Assembly (NCBI RefSeq): GCF_014904695.1
Contig: NZ_JACXXN010000003.1
Location: 339,405-403,404, forward strand
Length of the DNA: 64,000 nt
Source: Nostoc sp. MG11
GTDB lineage: Bacteria > Cyanobacteriota > Cyanobacteriia > Cyanobacteriales > Nostocaceae
Direction of reading: 5' to 3'
Of this stretch, positions 9,173-18,094 are shown in pieces. The notes below the pieces were generated by a model. The model was not told where the DNA came from. It did no database searches and was given only the letters and a program-made list of their open reading frames with translations. Both the position numbers and the translations under genes were made by a program. Numbering within the stretch: position 1 is the first letter of the stretch; the number at the start of each line of letters is the position of its first letter.

Positions 9173-10348
9173 ATGCTTGATCTTACGAAACTAGCGCGGC
9201 AAATGCAGGGTTTAAGTCAGCATCTTACTTTAGAAGCTGCTGCCAGTCGCCAGCGTTTAGAATTGGCGCAACAACATCTAAAAAATGCTTACGAATGTCA
9301 AGAAGATTTAATTGATCGCCAGGAGAAATGGCGCGATCGCATTCTCTTTGCTAATGCTACACCCATTGAACCGCTAGAAACTTGCATTGATATCCCAGTT
9401 CCTCCCAAGGTACATACTGTCATCGCTACCGATGGTTCGCAAATTTCCCCCAATCACCACGAAATTGCTTACTGCTATCTCCTAAATATCGGCAGAATAG
9501 TGTTGCATTACGGACAAAACCGCCATCCGTTACTCGATAGTTTACCAGAGGTATTTTACCGCTCGGAAGATTTATATATGTCTCGGCAATGGGGTATTAG
9601 AACCGAGGAATGGATGAGTTTTCGCCGCACCGCCTCGGAAATAACGGTGTTGGCAGAACTTGCGTGTGAGGCCAAGGGAGAAGCGCCAGCGCTGGCGATG
9701 GTAGACGGTTCTTTAATTTACTGGTTTTTGGAACAGTTACCCCCTGATGCACGCGATCGCATCTTACCCCCAATCCTCGAAGCCTGGCAGCAGATGCGTG
9801 ATGCTCAAATTCCTCTGATGGGTTATCTTAGCGCCTCTCGCAACATCGAAGGTATGAATTTTTTGCGTTTGTCGGCTTGTATCCATTCAGTCCCAGACTG
9901 TAAAAGTTATTGCCCAAATCAGTTAGAAAAAGTACCCTGTAAAGTTTTTGAACAGTTGCGAGATACATCCCTTTGGGCAACTCGGCTCAAACCAGGACAA
10001 CGCGGTACTCTGTGGCGTAGTAACACTCCCATTCTCGAACTTTACGGTGATCAAACGATCTATTTTTGCTATGTCCACGTTGGCGCAGAAATTGCCCGGA
10101 TAGAAGTTCCTGCATGGGTAGCGGAAAATACAACCATGCTTGACCAAGCACTGGGACTGATGCTGGCACAAGTGCAAAAAGGATATGGCTACCCTGTAGC
10201 GATCGCTGAAGCGCATAATCAAGCCGTAGTCAAAGGTGGAGATAAAGCGCGTTTCTTTGCTCTCCTCGAACAACAAATGATTAAAGCTGGTTTGAAAAAT
10301 GTCGGAACTTCCTACAAAGAAGCCAGAAAGCGGGGGAGTATTGCTTAA
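9173..10348 (+). CDS. NurA-domain nuclease-like protein
   Basis: 391 residues. The NurA fold is suggested by acidic motif I ATDGSQISP (about 92-100), a second acidic site MVDGSLIYW (about 178-186), YLSASRN, and the C-terminal GYPVAIAEAHNQAVVKGGDK. NurA is a Mn-dependent 5'-3' nuclease that in archaea works with HerA in double-strand break repair. Cyanobacteria carry long NurA-domain proteins of unknown partner. The N-terminal 80 residues look coiled-coil. No herA lies next to it. Nuclease activity is family inference. Confidence 0.78.
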   Translation: MLDLTKLARQMQGLSQHLTLEAAASRQRLELAQQHLKNAYECQEDLIDRQEKWRDRILFANATPIEPLETCIDIPVPPKVHTVIATDGSQISPNHHEIAYCYLLNIGRIVLHYGQNRHPLLDSLPEVFYRSEDLYMSRQWGIRTEEWMSFRRTASEITVLAELACEAKGEAPALAMVDGSLIYWFLEQLPPDARDRILPPILEAWQQMRDAQIPLMGYLSASRNIEGMNFLRLSACIHSVPDCKSYCPNQLEKVPCKVFEQLRDTSLWATRLKPGQRGTLWRSNTPILELYGDQTIYFCYVHVGAEIARIEVPAWVAENTTMLDQALGLMLAQVQKGYGYPVAIAEAHNQAVVKGGDKARFFALLEQQMIKAGLKNVGTSYKEARKRGSIA

Positions 10349-10513
10349 ATTAGGCTAATTCATTACTCAGAAGTTTACCAAATTAATACATACTGTGACG
10401 ATAATGGTTCTCCTTTATAAGGTAAGAGCCTTTGTAAGAATTCAGCAGAATTAAAGAATATTTTAAAGGTATTAGGTTACACAAACCACGTCCGCCTAGC
10501 AGACTCTTAATTT

Positions 10514-10537
10514 AACCCACTTAGGTGGGTTTTGTTT
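10514..10537. terminator. Palindrome with T-rich tail, terminator-like
   Basis: AACCCAC (10514-10520) pairs with GTGGGTT (10525-10531) around a 4-nt loop, followed by TTGTTT. It lies about 165 bp past the end of the NurA-domain gene and could end its transcript. The same palindrome is also a common dispersed repeat in Nostocales, so function is uncertain. Confidence 0.5.
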
Positions 10538-10717
10538 GTGTAGCCAAGCCAGTGCGGTCTTCTCCCAACGGGAGAGGCTAGCGCCAAGGGTTTCCCCAAG
10601 TAGAGCAACTGGGGCGCGACTTATAGTCGCCAGGGCTAGATGAATTGAGACTTTACAAACATTCTCTAAAACAGCTAGCCAATATATTTCAAGATTTAAT
10701 ATTTTTTGAAAAGAGTA

Positions 10718-10973
10718 TTCATTTGTCTTATCGGTATATCAATATATCGGTTTATTGGTGAATTTTCTCAAATAGTAATTATGTGTACTTGCCTGCTAAT
10801 TTATATGTGTACTTGCCTGTTAATTTAAACGACCAATAATTTCTATTCCAGCATTCATTTGTCTTATTGGCATATCAATATATCAGTTTACTGGTGAATT
10901 TTCTCAAATAGTAATATGTGTACTTGCCTGTTAATTTAAACGATCAATAATTTCCATTCCGGCAAATATAACT
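10718..10973. repeat. Two tandem direct repeat units of about 136 and 120 bp
   Basis: Unit 1 (10718-10853) and unit 2 (10854-10973) both begin TTCATTTGTCTTAT and both end near TAATTTAAACGA-CAATAATTT. They differ at scattered positions. Unit 1 is longer because the block ATGTGTACTTGCCTG is itself doubled inside it (around 10780-10828). No reading frame runs through either unit. Confidence 0.75.
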
Positions 10974-11771
10974 CAGGAGTTCAAGAAAAAAGTAGCAGTA
11001 TATGAAGTATGCTTTTTATGCACTGCACAAGGTTTTCTGGAAGAATGCCGCTACTATTTGATTCTTTCAAAGTACCTTTATTTTGATGATATGTTGAGAT
11101 GAACTTCATCATACTGTGTCTGCTTTACAAAATCTTTATTTAGTTGCGTATCTTTGTATTCTTAATTGCTTACAAAATTAATAATTTATGTATCTTTGGA
11201 TAGATGAACAAAAGAATAATATTATTTTTTCTTATGAAAAAACAAAAAAATATCTCCAAAGTTCGACAATAATAACGAGACTTTATAATATCAAGAAAGC
11301 TGAAAGCTAGACAGATATCGGCTTGTCAGCGTAGTCAATATACTGAAATTAATATTTTCAAAATATATTTTAAAAATCATGAGGAATAAATGATGCTTTT
11401 TATATGGAGTAAAAACCCGAATTTTTTCAATAACCCGTAAGATTACGGGAAGGGTGTTGCATTATTATCCAAATAACTGTATTGTTAAAAGTGGCTTTTC
11501 TGAAAAGCGCTAACAAAATATAATTCCAGCACAATGGAAAAAGTTTGTTCTTGCTAAATTAACGAATACCAAGCTTTTGTGTATTTTCAGTTATTGCTTA
11601 TATCAGCATGAATTTTGGGCATAGATACAATCAGTAGCCTACGCCTAAGCAATATTCAATTACTGATATTTGGTAACTCTTGATACTCCCTAGTGTTCTC
11701 TGGTGACTTGGTTAGATAAATAAGTTTGCCCTTGTGGTACAAACCTTTAATTCAACAAGGAAAGTATTTCT

Positions 11772-11855
11772 ATGGTGACGTTCAATATCATCAACACCAA
11801 TGACAGGGGTGCAGGTTACATGAGGAATGGAATTACTCAAGCTAATAACACATAA
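11772..11855 (+). pseudogene. N-terminal stub of a repeat-rich extracellular protein
   Basis: A 27-codon frame, preceded by AAGGAAAG, encodes a peptide beginning MVTFNIINTNDRGAGYMRNG. The pattern N-T-N-D-x-G-x-G-x-x-R-x-x-I-x-x-A-N is the usual N-terminal signature of large secreted or adhesin-like beta-helix proteins (typical form TNDSGAGSLRQAI). The frame stops straight after it and no downstream continuation is seen. I read it as the surviving start of a lost gene. A tiny functional peptide is possible but unlikely. Confidence 0.5.
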
Positions 11856-12025
11856 TGTGCAATTTTCCTTGATCAAAATCCTAACCTATGCTTCTAAGGA
11901 GATTCTGATTGTTATAGAAGCTAAGGAGGGATAAATATTAACTATGGAAGGCTTCTCGCAGTTTATTTTGCTGCTGACTTTTTACCAAAAGTCTTGAGAT
12001 CTACTTTCAAATGAGATTTTCCATC

Positions 12026-12158
12026 TAGTGGCGTGGCACAGCTAAAATAGTGCATTAGCTTTCCTCTTGTGGGATGGGCGTCTCGCCCGTTCGGTGCGGG
12101 CTAGAAGCCCACACTACAAGAAAATTTATTGCAACATTTTAGCTTTGCCACGCCACTA
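12026..12158. mobile_element. MITE-like element, 133 bp, with 29-bp terminal inverted repeats
   Basis: The left end starts TAGTGGCGTGGCACAGCTAA (from 12026) and the right end is its near inverse, finishing TTGCCACGCCACTA at 12158. They match at about 26 of 29 positions. The middle holds a second inverted repeat (GGGCGTCTCGCCC and GTGCGGGCTAGAAGCCCAC). There is no coding capacity. It lies about 120-170 bp upstream of the response-regulator gene and could affect its promoter. Confidence 0.7.
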
Positions 12159-12326
12159 CAAATTAAGATTGGATGATTTATTTTTGGTAGCCTCTAATAC
12201 CAAATAATGAGAATTAGGAACGAGTCAATAGAGCTTTACAAAAATGGTTTTAAGTGCAATTAATACCATTGACGAAGTTTGGTAAAAAGTAAGGCCATTG
12301 ACGAGTCCACACAACTCTTACTTACC

Positions 12327-13199
12327 ATGATAAATAGACGATTTTTGAATGGGAAAAAAATTTTGGTAATCGAATCTGAAGTAGAAACCAAAAATTTTTT
12401 CCTAAAATGTTTGAAAGCACAAGGTTTATGTACGATAGATGCTGAAAACGGTCTTGTTGGTTTTCAACAGGCACAGCGAGAGCTACCTGATTTAATCATA
12501 AGTGAAATTTCACTTCCCAAACTTGATGGTTACAGTGTCTTAACCATGCTGCGCCAAAACCATTCCACGGCAATGATCCCCTTGATTTTTGTAACTACTA
12601 AAGAAGCTCGATATGAGATTCGTAAAGGTATGGAATTGGGAGCGGATGACTATCTTACTAAACCCTGTACTGTAGAGGAATTGTTGAATGCGATCGCAGC
12701 CTGTTTGGAAAAAAGAACCATTCTCAAACAGTATTACGCCGCCTGTGAGATTCCTCAGTTTCAACCATTTACAAAACCATTGCTAGTTGACATTCTAGAA
12801 CCAACAAATCTTAAGTCTACATTTCCGTCAAACTCATTGTTGGATGAAGTCTTTAGCTTTATTGAGGAAAATTATCACCACCAAATTACCCTCAGCGACG
12901 TAGCTCTTAAAGTTGGTTACTCTTCAACTTACCTCACCAATCTAGTGCGACGTCAAACAGGACAAACTGTCCAAAACTGGATTATTGAGTACCGGATGAC
13001 AGTGGCTCGTACTTTGCTACTGACAACCGACGAAACAGTAGAAACAATCTCTTTGAAGATTGGCTATCAAAATGTGGCTCATTTCTTCCGCCAGTTTCGC
13101 CAACATCACAAAACAACTCCCCACGCTTGGAGAAGAAAGCATCGCAATCAGCCTGATCAGAGACAAAAAGAAGGAATTGCTACTTTTAGCAAAGGATAA
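12327..13199 (+). CDS. Receiver-AraC transcriptional regulator with degenerate receiver domain
   Basis: 290 residues from ATG 12327; an upstream in-frame TTG at 12279 would add 16 residues. The N-terminal receiver (about 8-125) keeps the late Lys (YLTKP) but has Glu in place of the phosphoacceptor Asp (DLIISEISLPKLDGY), and the acidic pair is reduced to IESE. The C-terminal AraC/XylS domain (about 185-280) has two helix-turn-helix motifs, LSDVALKVGYSSTYLTNLVRR and IGYQNVAHFFRQFRQHHKTTP (each shown in part by its core). Asp to Glu often mimics a constitutively phosphorylated state, so it may act without a kinase. It lies 778 bp before, and points toward, the biosynthetic run, making it the best candidate pathway regulator (inference). 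Confidence 0.85.
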   Translation: MINRRFLNGKKILVIESEVETKNFFLKCLKAQGLCTIDAENGLVGFQQAQRELPDLIISEISLPKLDGYSVLTMLRQNHSTAMIPLIFVTTKEARYEIRKGMELGADDYLTKPCTVEELLNAIAACLEKRTILKQYYAACEIPQFQPFTKPLLVDILEPTNLKSTFPSNSLLDEVFSFIEENYHHQITLSDVALKVGYSSTYLTNLVRRQTGQTVQNWIIEYRMTVARTLLLTTDETVETISLKIGYQNVAHFFRQFRQHHKTTPHAWRRKHRNQPDQRQKEGIATFSKG

Positions 13200-13977
13200 G
13201 TGATGGAAAATAACTTTCAAATACTGTATAAATCAAGTAGTGTTAAATACTTCTGAATTTTCTTACGGTTCTTATGAAAGTTAGGAATCATTCTACTTTG
13301 GCAAAAATATCAAATAATGAGTGATCCATTGAGGTAAGCACAACCCATAGAAAGTACCTGATTAACAGGTTCGGCTTTCTACGGTGTACCAAAAATTTTA
13401 ATCTATAGTACCAAAAAGTTTGAGAGCAAATTCTACTACTCCTAAACCCATGGAGCAGATTTGCTCAAGTTTGTAGTAGCTGTTGATCATCCTTAAAAGA
13501 TGAAATCTGATCCAACACAGCACTGATAATCAAACTAATTTAGTCTGATCTAGCAATCATAATTTGAGGTTCAATATTTATTTGGTGTTACTGATTTAGA
13601 GTATGAAAAAACCTTTGTAGAAAAGCAATATATCGTGTCTCTATATCTGGATTTTGACTGTAACTCAGTAACACCCAATATTTTTACTTTACAACTTGCA
13701 GAATTGATGTAGTTAAAACCTTGTAGGAATATCAATCTATATTTCAAGGCTGCAAATTATGATTATTCCGGCTATAGATATGTAATTTAGCGGTTTGCTT
13801 GGTATAGTATCTGACCAAGTACAGCCTACTAAGTCAAAATTTGTAAGTAGTATATCAAATTCAAACAACAGATCGAGATCGGTATCTAGTTTCGAGATAG
13901 TTGTGATGCTTTGTCATAAGACTAAGTAGGCAACTCCGTCTTGTAGGGATAAATGTAATGCCATAGAGGTGCATTAG
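13200..13977 (+). promoter_or_regulatory. Long leader before the biosynthetic operon
   Basis: No gene is seen in these 778 bp. It should hold the operon promoter. One inverted repeat stands out: TTGGTGTTACTG at 13582-13593 and CAGTAACACCCAA at 13666-13678, with a 72-bp loop. This could be a regulator site pair or a structured leader. A plausible ribosome site (AGAGG, 8 nt before the start) precedes the acyl-AMP ligase ATG at 13978. Confidence 0.45.
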
Positions 13978-15834
13978 ATGAGTACTTATTCCAACTGTTT
14001 GATCAACGAGTACCATTTCTCAACATTAGTTGAATTACTGAGTTACAGGGCGCAAAATCAGCCGGAACAGAAAGCTTATACTTTTTTGCACTATAGAGAT
14101 ACAGAAGCAGAATCACTGACTTATCAAGAGCTACATATCAAGGCGCAGGTGATCGCAGCCACCCTCCAGTCTCTAGATGTCTCTGGTGAACGGGCCTTAC
14201 TGCTTTATCAACCTGGTCTAGATTACATTGCTGCCTTCTTTGGATGCTTATATGCCGGTGTTGTTGCTGTTCCTGCTTATCCACCCAGACGAAATCAAAA
14301 ACTGTCTAGATTGCAGACTATAGCCGCAGATGCCCAAGCAAAGGTACTACTGACTTCTACAACATTGTTAAATAACCTCCAATCTGCCTCCAATCAAGGA
14401 AGTCTAGAACTTGCTGGATTGCATTGGTTGGCAACAGATGAGTTGAACACTGACTTAAGTAACGCATGGCAACAACCAGAATTAACTAGCGATCGCTTAG
14501 CCTTCCTCCAGTACACCTCTGGTTCTACGGGTAATCCCAAAGGGGTCATGGTGAGTCATGGCAACCTGATGCACAACTCAGATGTGATCCACAGATGTTT
14601 CGGGCATACACCCGATAGCCAAGGCGTGATTTGGTTGCCGCCATACCACGACATGGGATTGATTGGCGGCATACTACAACCTCTCTATGGTGGTTTTCCT
14701 GTAGTACTGATATCGCCTGCGGACTTTTTACAAAAGCCTATCCGCTGGTTGGAAGCCATAACGCGCCATCGAGGTACTACTAGCGGCGGGCCAAATTTTG
14801 CTTACGACTTATGTATACGCAAAGTTACACCCGAACAACTGGCAAATCTAGACCTCAGCAGTTGGGAAGTTGCTTTTACTGGGGCTGAAACTGTCCGGGC
14901 CGAGACATTGGAACAGTTTGCCTCTACTTTTGCGCCTTGTGGCTTTCGTAAAGAAGCATTCTACCCCTGCTATGGGATGGCAGAAACAACTCTTCTGGTA
15001 ACTGGGGGTGAGAAAACAGCTTTACCAATCGCTTGCAATATCGAAAAAGCAGCACTAGAGCAAAACCGAATTGTCAAGTTTAACGATGCTAAAACAGATA
15101 CCCAGACAATTATTGGTTGTGGACAAAGTTATCCAGAGCAAAAGGTAATTATTGTCAACCCTGAATCTTTAACCCTCTGTACTCCTGAGCAAGTCGGGGA
15201 AATCTGGGTAGCTGGGCCAAGTATTGCTCAAGGTTACTGGAATCGAGATGAGGAGACACAGACAGCTTTCTGTGCATATCTAGCAGATACAGATGTTAGC
15301 GATCGCGCAGCATCAGGGCCATTTCTTCGCACTGGCGATCTGGGATTTTTACAAGATGGCGAGTTGTTTATTACAGGACGCATCAAAGATGTAATTATAA
15401 TTCGTGGGCAAAATCATTATCCTCAAGATATTGAACTGACTGTTGAGAATAGCCATCCAGCCCTCAGACGCGGTTGTGGAGCTGCATTTTCTATCGATTC
15501 CAAGGGTTCAGAGCGACTAGTTGTTGTTCAGGAAGTAGAACGTAGTTACTTGCGGAAGTTAAACGTCCCAGAAGTGATCACAAGTATTAGAGAAGCAGTA
15601 GTAGCACATCACGGGTTGGAGGTTTGTGCTACAGCACTCGTCAAGAGTGGAAGTATTCCCAAAACTTCTAGTGGCAAAATTCGCCGTCTAGCTTGTCGAA
15701 CTGTGTTTCTCTCTGGAAGTTTAGATGTTGTAGAGGATTGGAGCGAGAATCCTCAAAATAAATCTAAGTTCATGAATCTGCAAGCTGAAGTCGATTCTAT
15801 TTTAGAACAACTCACAGCTGGTAAACAGCTATGA
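13978..15834 (+). CDS. Fatty acyl-AMP ligase (FAAL)
   Basis: 618 residues. ANL-superfamily core motifs are YTSGSTGNPKGVMVSHGN (about 178-195), LPPYHDMGLIG, GAETVRAETL, YGMAETT, TGDLGFLQDGELFITGR and the final Lys region SGKIRRLACR. The PPYHDMGLIGG string and overall length mark a FAAL rather than a CoA ligase. FAALs activate free fatty acids as acyl-adenylates and load them on an acyl carrier protein. The same gene (cylA) opens the cylindrocyclophane pathway. Its stop overlaps the start of the broken desaturase as ATGA. A carrier-protein gene lies 280 bp further on. It should be the pathway's starter-loading enzyme (inference from gene order). Confidence 0.92.
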   Translation: MSTYSNCLINEYHFSTLVELLSYRAQNQPEQKAYTFLHYRDTEAESLTYQELHIKAQVIAATLQSLDVSGERALLLYQPGLDYIAAFFGCLYAGVVAVPAYPPRRNQKLSRLQTIAADAQAKVLLTSTTLLNNLQSASNQGSLELAGLHWLATDELNTDLSNAWQQPELTSDRLAFLQYTSGSTGNPKGVMVSHGNLMHNSDVIHRCFGHTPDSQGVIWLPPYHDMGLIGGILQPLYGGFPVVLISPADFLQKPIRWLEAITRHRGTTSGGPNFAYDLCIRKVTPEQLANLDLSSWEVAFTGAETVRAETLEQFASTFAPCGFRKEAFYPCYGMAETTLLVTGGEKTALPIACNIEKAALEQNRIVKFNDAKTDTQTIIGCGQSYPEQKVIIVNPESLTLCTPEQVGEIWVAGPSIAQGYWNRDEETQTAFCAYLADTDVSDRAASGPFLRTGDLGFLQDGELFITGRIKDVIIIRGQNHYPQDIELTVENSHPALRRGCGAAFSIDSKGSERLVVVQEVERSYLRKLNVPEVITSIREAVVAHHGLEVCATALVKSGSIPKTSSGKIRRLACRTVFLSGSLDVVEDWSENPQNKSKFMNLQAEVDSILEQLTAGKQL

Positions 15835-16048
15835 CCGCAGTACAAACAACATATTGCTGGCTATCTTCAGTTGGGGACAATCGTGGCACAACAACCATCA
15901 TGCTTTTCTTCACTCAGCCATTGCTGGATTCGAGTGGTGGCAAATTGACCCAGGTACTTGGTTTATCGGCTTTCTAGAGTTTTTTGGACTAGTTTGGAAT
16001 GTCCATATTCCAACAGCAGAGATGATTCAGACCAAATTACGTAGCTGA
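15831..16048 (+). pseudogene. Fatty-acid desaturase remnant with internal deletion
   Basis: The ATG at 15831 overlaps the FAAL stop (ATGA) and begins M-T-A-V-Q-T-T. Within a few codons the sequence jumps, in another frame, to an unmistakable desaturase C-terminus: SWGQSWHNNHHAFLHSAIAG, then WWQIDPGTWFIGFLEFFGL and a normal stop at 16048. Only the third His box (HNNHH) remains. The first two boxes, the membrane segments and roughly three quarters of a usual 270-300-residue desaturase are gone. The deletion is internal, because both natural ends survive. The frame shift means no desaturase peptide is made from the coupled start. The ancestral pathway therefore probably desaturated its fatty starter. 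Confidence 0.85.
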
Positions 16049-16110
16049 ACCTGCGGCAATTCTATTCCAGAAAGCATACAGACTCATTAATACTTGCGAA
16101 GGACTAAACG

Positions 16111-16434
16111 ATGGAAACACAAAATCTACAAGAGAATACTATATCTACGGTTTTAGAAAGTAGTAAAGTAAATACATCCAAACAAATGCCAATACCTTCA
16201 GAAATTCAGGCTTGGATAGTTTCTTATGTAGCTAATTTATTAGAAGTAGATTCAGACGAAATCGACGTTACGATCCCTTTTGATCGTTATGGTTTGGATT
16301 CCTCAGCAGCAGTTGGTTTAACCGGCGACCTAGAGGACTGGCTAGGACAAGAAATTGATCCAACTCTTATGTATGATTACCCAACTGTTCAGGCTTTGGT
16401 TCAGCATTTAAGCTCGCAATTAAGAATTAATTAA
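16111..16434 (+). CDS. Acyl carrier protein (starter-loading ACP)
   Basis: 107 residues. A single carrier domain occupies about residues 28-105. The phosphopantetheine site is the Ser in YGLDSSAAVGL, and the following DYPTVQALVQHL is the usual helix-III pattern. The N-terminal 25 residues are Ser/Thr/Asn-rich and look flexible. It sits directly between the FAAL and the CylC-like gene, the same order as cylA-cylB-cylC. It should carry the fatty acyl chain on which the halogenase acts (inference). ATG 16111 is preceded by GAAGGAC. Confidence 0.9.
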   Translation: METQNLQENTISTVLESSKVNTSKQMPIPSEIQAWIVSYVANLLEVDSDEIDVTIPFDRYGLDSSAAVGLTGDLEDWLGQEIDPTLMYDYPTVQALVQHLSSQLRIN

Positions 16435-16511
16435 TCTCAATTTTTTTGAACTTTAGCACCAATAAAAGTCAAAAATTACAGTATTTTCACTGACTCTTTC
16501 AGGATAAAATC

Positions 16512-17933
16512 ATGATCCTTGGAAACAAAACTCTAGATCCCCAAATTTCAGCTTCAACGCTGTCAGAAGCACAGGGAACAAAGCATTCTATAATCATCGA
16601 AAAAACTTTTCAGAACAACACTAACTCAGACTACACCGAGAAACTCAGAGACTTGGGTAATGAGTTTAACTACGCCAATAACAGTAATTATTACTGGAGT
16701 CCTCCCGAACTCTCACTTCTTTATGGCACGCCTCTCTACGATGCCATTACTCCCTCACAGAAACTAGCGCTTAATCATCTTTATTGGGTCGGTAACTATA
16801 ACCATACTGCGGTTAGCGAAGCCACTACGAGTATTTACAACATGGTAACATCTGGCGTTTTTCGCGCCTTTGGTGGTTACGAAACCCTGTGTAACGAACT
16901 CGATTTTGAAACTGATCAAGAAAGTTACCACATTCGTACCTTTCAAAAGATCGGCTACAAAACGAAAATGGCCATAGTTGGTAAAACCATATTGGGAAAT
17001 TCTCTTTATGGCAAATCAGATAAAGAGAATAATAACTGGCTTAAATCCTTAATTCCTCAACCTGTGCAGGATTTCTTCACTTCATCAGGTAATGGGGATT
17101 CAACATTTTCAGAATACCGAGATAATGCCTTAAATGCGATCGCTAAGACGATGCTTAGTGATAAAAAACAGTATTACTCTCGGTATTTGCAAGAGCTAGA
17201 GCAAAGAGGCGAGCCTATTCCTGCACCAGCTGATGGTCTAGGAGGACGAATCGCACCACGTAATTGGTTACGGTTTTTCACCATTCACTGGGGAATGTCG
17301 CCGTTTATGGCGTGTCAGTATTATTCCTTGCGCTATACGGCTAATGCGATTCTCAAGAACCAAGAATATCCTTATGTCAGATATTTCCGAGAGTTAGAGC
17401 AAAAAGGCGAGTATATCCCCACCCCAACAGCTGTCTCTTACTACCACTTATTAGACGAGGCTTTCCACACCACAATTTCCCAGACCATTGCCAAAGATAT
17501 GTATAAGGATTTCCCGAAGCCAACTGCTTACGAGAAATTTGTATCTGGTTTGGCGATTTATATGGCGCAACGCAACCTTTTGAGCGGTCTTTCTGGAGTG
17601 TTACCTGGTCGCTGCGTCTACGATGACCCCATGCTAATGGTCTTTTACTACAAACTTTTAAAATCTCCTCTATTTGGCATGGAAACCAAAGAAGCCCTCG
17701 ATTGGATGGAAAAGTGCTTCTGTCAAGAACACGAAGGCTATCATGTAGGACTCAAGTATCATCAAAGTCTCCTGGAATTGATGCAAAGACTATTTAGCCG
17801 CCTAGACTATCAATGGAAAATTAACCGCGAAATGGGCATTATGGCTGCTGGAGGCTCAATCAGCAAAGCACTTCAAAAGAATACTAAGACTTTTAAAGAG
17901 TTCTCTCAATCGGTCATAGAGCAGGAGAGCTAG
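16512..17933 (+). CDS. CylC-like dimetal-carboxylate oxygenase, probable fatty-acyl-ACP halogenase
   Basis: 473 residues, soluble and mostly helical. Ferritin-like dimetal ligand motifs seen are Glu103, E137-x-x-H140 (ESYH), D315-E316-x-x-H319 (DEAFH) and a late EGYH (about 408-411). These fit the AurF-like family, to which p-aminobenzoate N-oxygenases and the CylC halogenases belong. CylC, BrtJ and MicC are this length and chlorinate unactivated carbons of fatty acyl-ACPs. The neighbours (FAAL and ACP immediately upstream, a CylK/BrtB-like protein in the same run) strongly favour the halogenase reading. An internal duplication is visible: YSRYLQELEQRGEPIPAP (about 222-239) and YVRYFRELEQKGEYIPTP (about 288-304). 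An N-oxygenase or desaturase activity remains possible. Confidence 0.75.
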   Translation: MILGNKTLDPQISASTLSEAQGTKHSIIIEKTFQNNTNSDYTEKLRDLGNEFNYANNSNYYWSPPELSLLYGTPLYDAITPSQKLALNHLYWVGNYNHTAVSEATTSIYNMVTSGVFRAFGGYETLCNELDFETDQESYHIRTFQKIGYKTKMAIVGKTILGNSLYGKSDKENNNWLKSLIPQPVQDFFTSSGNGDSTFSEYRDNALNAIAKTMLSDKKQYYSRYLQELEQRGEPIPAPADGLGGRIAPRNWLRFFTIHWGMSPFMACQYYSLRYTANAILKNQEYPYVRYFRELEQKGEYIPTPTAVSYYHLLDEAFHTTISQTIAKDMYKDFPKPTAYEKFVSGLAIYMAQRNLLSGLSGVLPGRCVYDDPMLMVFYYKLLKSPLFGMETKEALDWMEKCFCQEHEGYHVGLKYHQSLLELMQRLFSRLDYQWKINREMGIMAAGGSISKALQKNTKTFKEFSQSVIEQES

Positions 17934-17974
17934 AGTCCGACCAATACTTTTCCTTATAAGCACTTCTGATCTTG

Positions 17975-18034
17975 GGAAAAGGTTAAAGGGTAAGGAGTAT
18001 TCAGCCTTTCGCCTTTTCCCTTTCCCCCTTAACC
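17975..18034. repeat. Intergenic palindromic repeat
   Basis: GGTTAAAGGGTAAGG (from 17981) can pair imperfectly with CCTTTCCCCCTTAACC (ending 18034) across a 23-nt loop. It resembles the palindrome at 3900-3938. It sits in the 161-bp spacer between the CylC-like gene and the ketosynthase and may attenuate or protect the transcript. Confidence 0.5.
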
Positions 18035-18094
18035 GAAAGGTATTGGCCCCATGAGGATTTATGCAATTTCAATACTATTGGGCAAACAATTTAG

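Larger units (their letters stand above)
10349..12278. other. Gene-poor 1.9-kb region
   Basis: No intact gene is visible. The stretch holds a palindrome with a T-rich tail, a decayed copy of the G/C-rich repeat found around the hox genes (10540-10640, sharing CGGTCTTCTCCCAACG), two long direct repeat units, a gene fragment with its own ribosome site, and a MITE. These are described separately. It separates the housekeeping genes on the left from the biosynthetic cluster on the right. Confidence 0.7.

Noticed and set aside
10349-12278. tRNA or other structured RNA gene in the gene-poor region
   Set aside because: No cloverleaf, TTCGA-type T-loop or CCA-proximal stem was found by eye.
16512-17933. 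p-Aminobenzoate N-oxygenase (AurF proper)
   Set aside because: The ligand motifs are shared, but length and the FAAL-ACP context match CylC halogenases better; kept only as an alternative.
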